DNA of 64,000 nt from a bacterium (lineage in GTDB: Bacteria; Desulfobacterota; Deferrisomatia; Deferrisomatales; BM512): positions 70,138 through 134,137 of the forward strand of contig SCTA01000040.1 in assembly GCA_004322275.1 (NCBI GenBank), in the 5' to 3' direction. Numbering within the stretch: position 1 is the stretch's first letter; the number at the start of each line of letters is the position of its first letter. The translations under genes were made by a program, and so were the position numbers. This document shows, in pieces, positions 61,853-64,000 of this stretch. Under the pieces are notes generated by a model. That model was not told the DNA's origin, ran no database searches, and saw only the letters and a program-made list of their open reading frames with translations.

Positions 61853-61981
61853 AACGTTGCGAGAAGCCCCGGTTTCGAGGAGCCGCGCAACGAAACGCGA
61901 GGCAGTATCGTTAATACGCCGAGCGTTGAGTGAGCACGCGACGAAGAAAATGGGGCTCGCAGCAGTTTTAGACAGTCTCCT
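61839..61981. repeat. MITE-like palindromic element, family A (copy 2)
   Basis: AGGAGACTGTTTAAAAC at the left mirrors GTTTTAGACAGTCTCCT at the right. Inside are TTGCGAGAAGCCCC (left) and GGGGCTCGCAGCA (right), as in the 7107-7252 copy but in opposite orientation. The left arm supplies the stop of the MidA-like gene and the right arm contains the first bases of the fusA stop, so it fills the whole convergent gap. Confidence 0.85.
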
Positions 61982-63995
61982 ACCCGCCCGAGACGTCGTA
62001 GCGTTTGAAAGTCATAGCAAAAACCCCCCTCCCCTGCGTCGCGGAGCGAAGATCGGTCGAATACCCGAACATCCTCCGAAGGGAAACGAAGGCGGTTATC
62101 TCGGCGGAGTTGTAGAGGGATTCCACCGCCTGCACCTCGCCCCGGCGGGCGTTCAGATCGCCTATCACCTCGCCGAGGTTCTCCTCGGGAACAGTGATCT
62201 TCACCTCCATCAGGGGTTCGAGCTGGACGGGGCGGGCCTTTTTCATCGCCTCGCCGAGCGACTGCGCCACCGAGACCTTTACCGCCATCTCGCTTATCGA
62301 CCCCTCTTCCCCCTCCAGTGAGAGAACCTTCACCGCCACGTCTTCGACCGGGTAGCCCAGAGGCCCGCTGTAAAGTCCCTCCTCGACCCCGGCGCGGATG
62401 ATGCGGGAGAACTGCGGCCAGCGAAGGTCTACCGAAGGGTCCACCTCTATGGAATTGCCCACGCCTCTTCCGGCCGCCCTCACCTGCACTGTCGCGGCGG
62501 CGGCGTGGCGCTTGTCGCCGAGAGTCCTGTCGAACTCCACCCTTCCCTCGCCTTCGCCCAGCACGGTTTCCTTGTAGACGACCTGCGGCTTGCCGACGTT
62601 TACCCCTACGTTGAACTCCTCCTCCATCCTCGAAAGCACAACTTCGATGTGGAGTTCGCCCATGCCGGAGATTATCGTCTGCCCCGTCTCCTCGTCCACC
62701 CCGAAGCGGAAGGTGGGGTCTTCCTCCGCGATGCGCGCGAAGGCCTCGTTCATCTTGTCTTCGTCCTGCGTCTTTTTCGGCTCCACGGCCATGCTGATTA
62801 CGGGAGTGGCGAAGGCGATGGTTTCGAGAAGGAGCGGATGCTCCTGATCGCAAAGGGTGTCTCCGGTCATCGTCCACTTTAGGCCGGTGAGAGCTATGAT
62901 GTCTCCGGCCACGGCCTCTTCGGCGCGCTCTTTTTTGTCGGCGTGGACGCCCAGTATGGCGGCGGGCTTTTCAATCTTGTCGCGGGTGGCGTTGTAGAGC
63001 CTTCCGCCGTGGTAAGAGCCGGAGTAAACCCTGATATAGGTGAGCTTTCTGCCCGCGTCCTGCTGTATCTTGAAGGCCAGCGCGCAGAAGGGCTCGTCGA
63101 TCTTTGGTTTGCGTATCTCTTCGGCGCCCGTCTTGGGGTGGACTCCCGTGACCGGCCGGGCTTCCGCCGGGGAAGGCAGGTAATCGACCACGGCGTCAAG
63201 AAGGGGCTGCACGCCCTTGTTGCGGAGGGCCGTCCCGCAAAGCACCGGGACAATCTTGGCCTCAATCGTTAGTTTCCTCACCGAAGCCTTTACCTTTTCC
63301 GCTCCCGGCCACTCCCCTTCCAGAAAAACCTCCGCTATCGAGTCGTCGTAATCGGAGAGAGCCTCAAGAAGTTTTTCCCTGCCGTGTTCCAGAAGCGGAA
63401 GATTTTCAGGGCTGATTTCCCTGCGGTTCATCTCGGCGCCCTGCGTCTTTTCCTCCCAGGTGAGCTCCTCAGCGCTCAGGAGATCGATTACCCCCAGGAA
63501 GGAGGATTCCGCCCCCATCGGCCAGCAGAGCGGCGCGGTGCGTGCGCCGAGCTTGTCGGCGAGGGTGTTCATCGACCGCTCGAAATCCGCCCCGGTGCGG
63601 TCCATCTTGTTTATGAAGCTTATCTTGGGGACTCCGTACTTGACCGACTGCCGCCAGATCGTCTCGGTCTGGGGCTGCACGCCGGCAACGGCGTCGATTA
63701 CGAGCACCACGCCGTCGAGCACGCGAAGGCTTCTTTCGACCTCCACGGTAAAATCGACGTGGCCGGGAGTATCGATGAGGTGGAGGTCGAACCCCTTCCA
63801 CTCGACGCGGGTAGTCGCGGCGGTGATGGTTATTCCGCGTTCCTGCTCCTGCTTCATCCAGTCCATCACCGCGGCGCCCTCGTGCACCTCGCCGATTTTA
63901 TGAATGCGGCCCGTATAATAGAGAATTCTTTCGGAAATCGTGGTCTTGCCCGCGTCTATGTGGGCGAAGATTCCAAAATTGCGTATCTTTTCCAT
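61980..63995 (-). CDS. fusA: Elongation factor G (probable paralogue)
   Basis: A 671-residue translational GTPase. G1 is A-H-I-D-A-G-K-T-T (11-19), G3 D-T-P-G-H-V-D and G4 N-K-M-D. Domains II-V follow in EF-G order (S-G-M-G-E-L-H-I-E-V in domain III). The length is shorter than the ~690-700 of the main EF-G, and the gene is not in an str operon, so it may be the second EF-G type, used for ribosome recycling or stress. This is inference. ATG 63995 is only six bases from the window edge, so its upstream context is not visible. Confidence 0.93.
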   Translation of the reverse strand: MEKIRNFGIFAHIDAGKTTISERILYYTGRIHKIGEVHEGAAVMDWMKQEQERGITITAATTRVEWKGFDLHLIDTPGHVDFTVEVERSLRVLDGVVLVIDAVAGVQPQTETIWRQSVKYGVPKISFINKMDRTGADFERSMNTLADKLGARTAPLCWPMGAESSFLGVIDLLSAEELTWEEKTQGAEMNRREISPENLPLLEHGREKLLEALSDYDDSIAEVFLEGEWPGAEKVKASVRKLTIEAKIVPVLCGTALRNKGVQPLLDAVVDYLPSPAEARPVTGVHPKTGAEEIRKPKIDEPFCALAFKIQQDAGRKLTYIRVYSGSYHGGRLYNATRDKIEKPAAILGVHADKKERAEEAVAGDIIALTGLKWTMTGDTLCDQEHPLLLETIAFATPVISMAVEPKKTQDEDKMNEAFARIAEEDPTFRFGVDEETGQTIISGMGELHIEVVLSRMEEEFNVGVNVGKPQVVYKETVLGEGEGRVEFDRTLGDKRHAAAATVQVRAAGRGVGNSIEVDPSVDLRWPQFSRIIRAGVEEGLYSGPLGYPVEDVAVKVLSLEGEEGSISEMAVKVSVAQSLGEAMKKARPVQLEPLMEVKITVPEENLGEVIGDLNARRGEVQAVESLYNSAEITAFVSLRRMFGYSTDLRSATQGRGVFAMTFKRYDVSGG

Positions 63996-64000
63996 CTTGG

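Overview
This window is GC-rich chromosomal DNA that reads like an anaerobic or microaerophilic member of the Desulfuromonadota/Deltaproteobacteria (Geobacter-Desulfuromonas-like). The assignment is inferred from gene content only: a selenocysteine-containing HesB-like protein, a one-domain superoxide reductase, menaquinone synthesis by the futalosine route, an apparent Re-citrate synthase, OFA-type transport, c-di-GMP enzymes and several families of intergenic palindromes. No rRNA, tRNA, CRISPR array, transposase or phage gene was seen.

Layout. 1-5.4 kb: an edge-truncated lipoprotein, a GT-C/TPR membrane protein, a secreted 15-residue-repeat beta-roll protein with a structured leader, a repeat-rich gap, and typA. 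5.5-13.2 kb: an ABC-2 export pair, then an overlapping set cbiL-btuCDF-hrpB (corrinoid methylation and uptake, followed by a helicase). 13.3-16.6 kb: superoxide reductase, two small proteins, ychF, and a tandem triplet of AT-rich two-helix membrane peptides. 16.6-29.1 kb, all on the minus strand: ilvD-ilvB-ilvN-ilvC-leuA-leuC-leuD (no leuB), an RNA methyltransferase, hemH, and a Re-citrate-synthase-like enzyme fused to a Cache sensor domain. 29.4-34.7 kb: nadB, two paralogous diguanylate cyclases, and a HesB-like selenoprotein read through an in-frame UGA. 34.7-40.7 kb: an O-methyltransferase-like enzyme, an RdgC-like cluster, a LysE-type exporter, mqnB-mqnD and a dGTPase. 40.7-48 kb: a 966-residue pseudo-receiver protein with a long acidic tail, valS, nadC and a Cys-cluster protein. 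48.2-50.8 kb: an OFA transporter continuous in frame with a HisKA-like extension, and a CGGC-domain protein. 60.7-64 kb: a MidA-like methyltransferase and an EF-G.

The strongest candidate for an undescribed system is the tightly packed minus-strand operon at 50.9-60.6 kb. In transcription order it encodes recR, a large helical/HEAT-type protein, an HD-GYP protein, a small membrane protein, a Ycf46-like AAA+ ATPase, a Ycf35/DUF1257 protein, a DUF2997 peptide, a second helical/HEAT-type protein, a reduced Hsp70-like ATPase and another small membrane protein. The Ycf46/Ycf35/DUF2997 families are best known from cyanobacteria and algal plastids. Their pairing here with an Hsp70-like protein, HEAT-type scaffolds and a c-di-GMP-type HD-GYP domain suggests a membrane-associated ATP-driven remodelling or chaperone module. 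Its substrate cannot be read from the sequence.

Two other coding surprises would be lost in a naive annotation: the UGA-encoded selenocysteine at 34480 and the HisKA-OFA reading-frame fusion. At least three families of palindromic, MITE-like elements sit at gene ends, and some of them supply stop codons.
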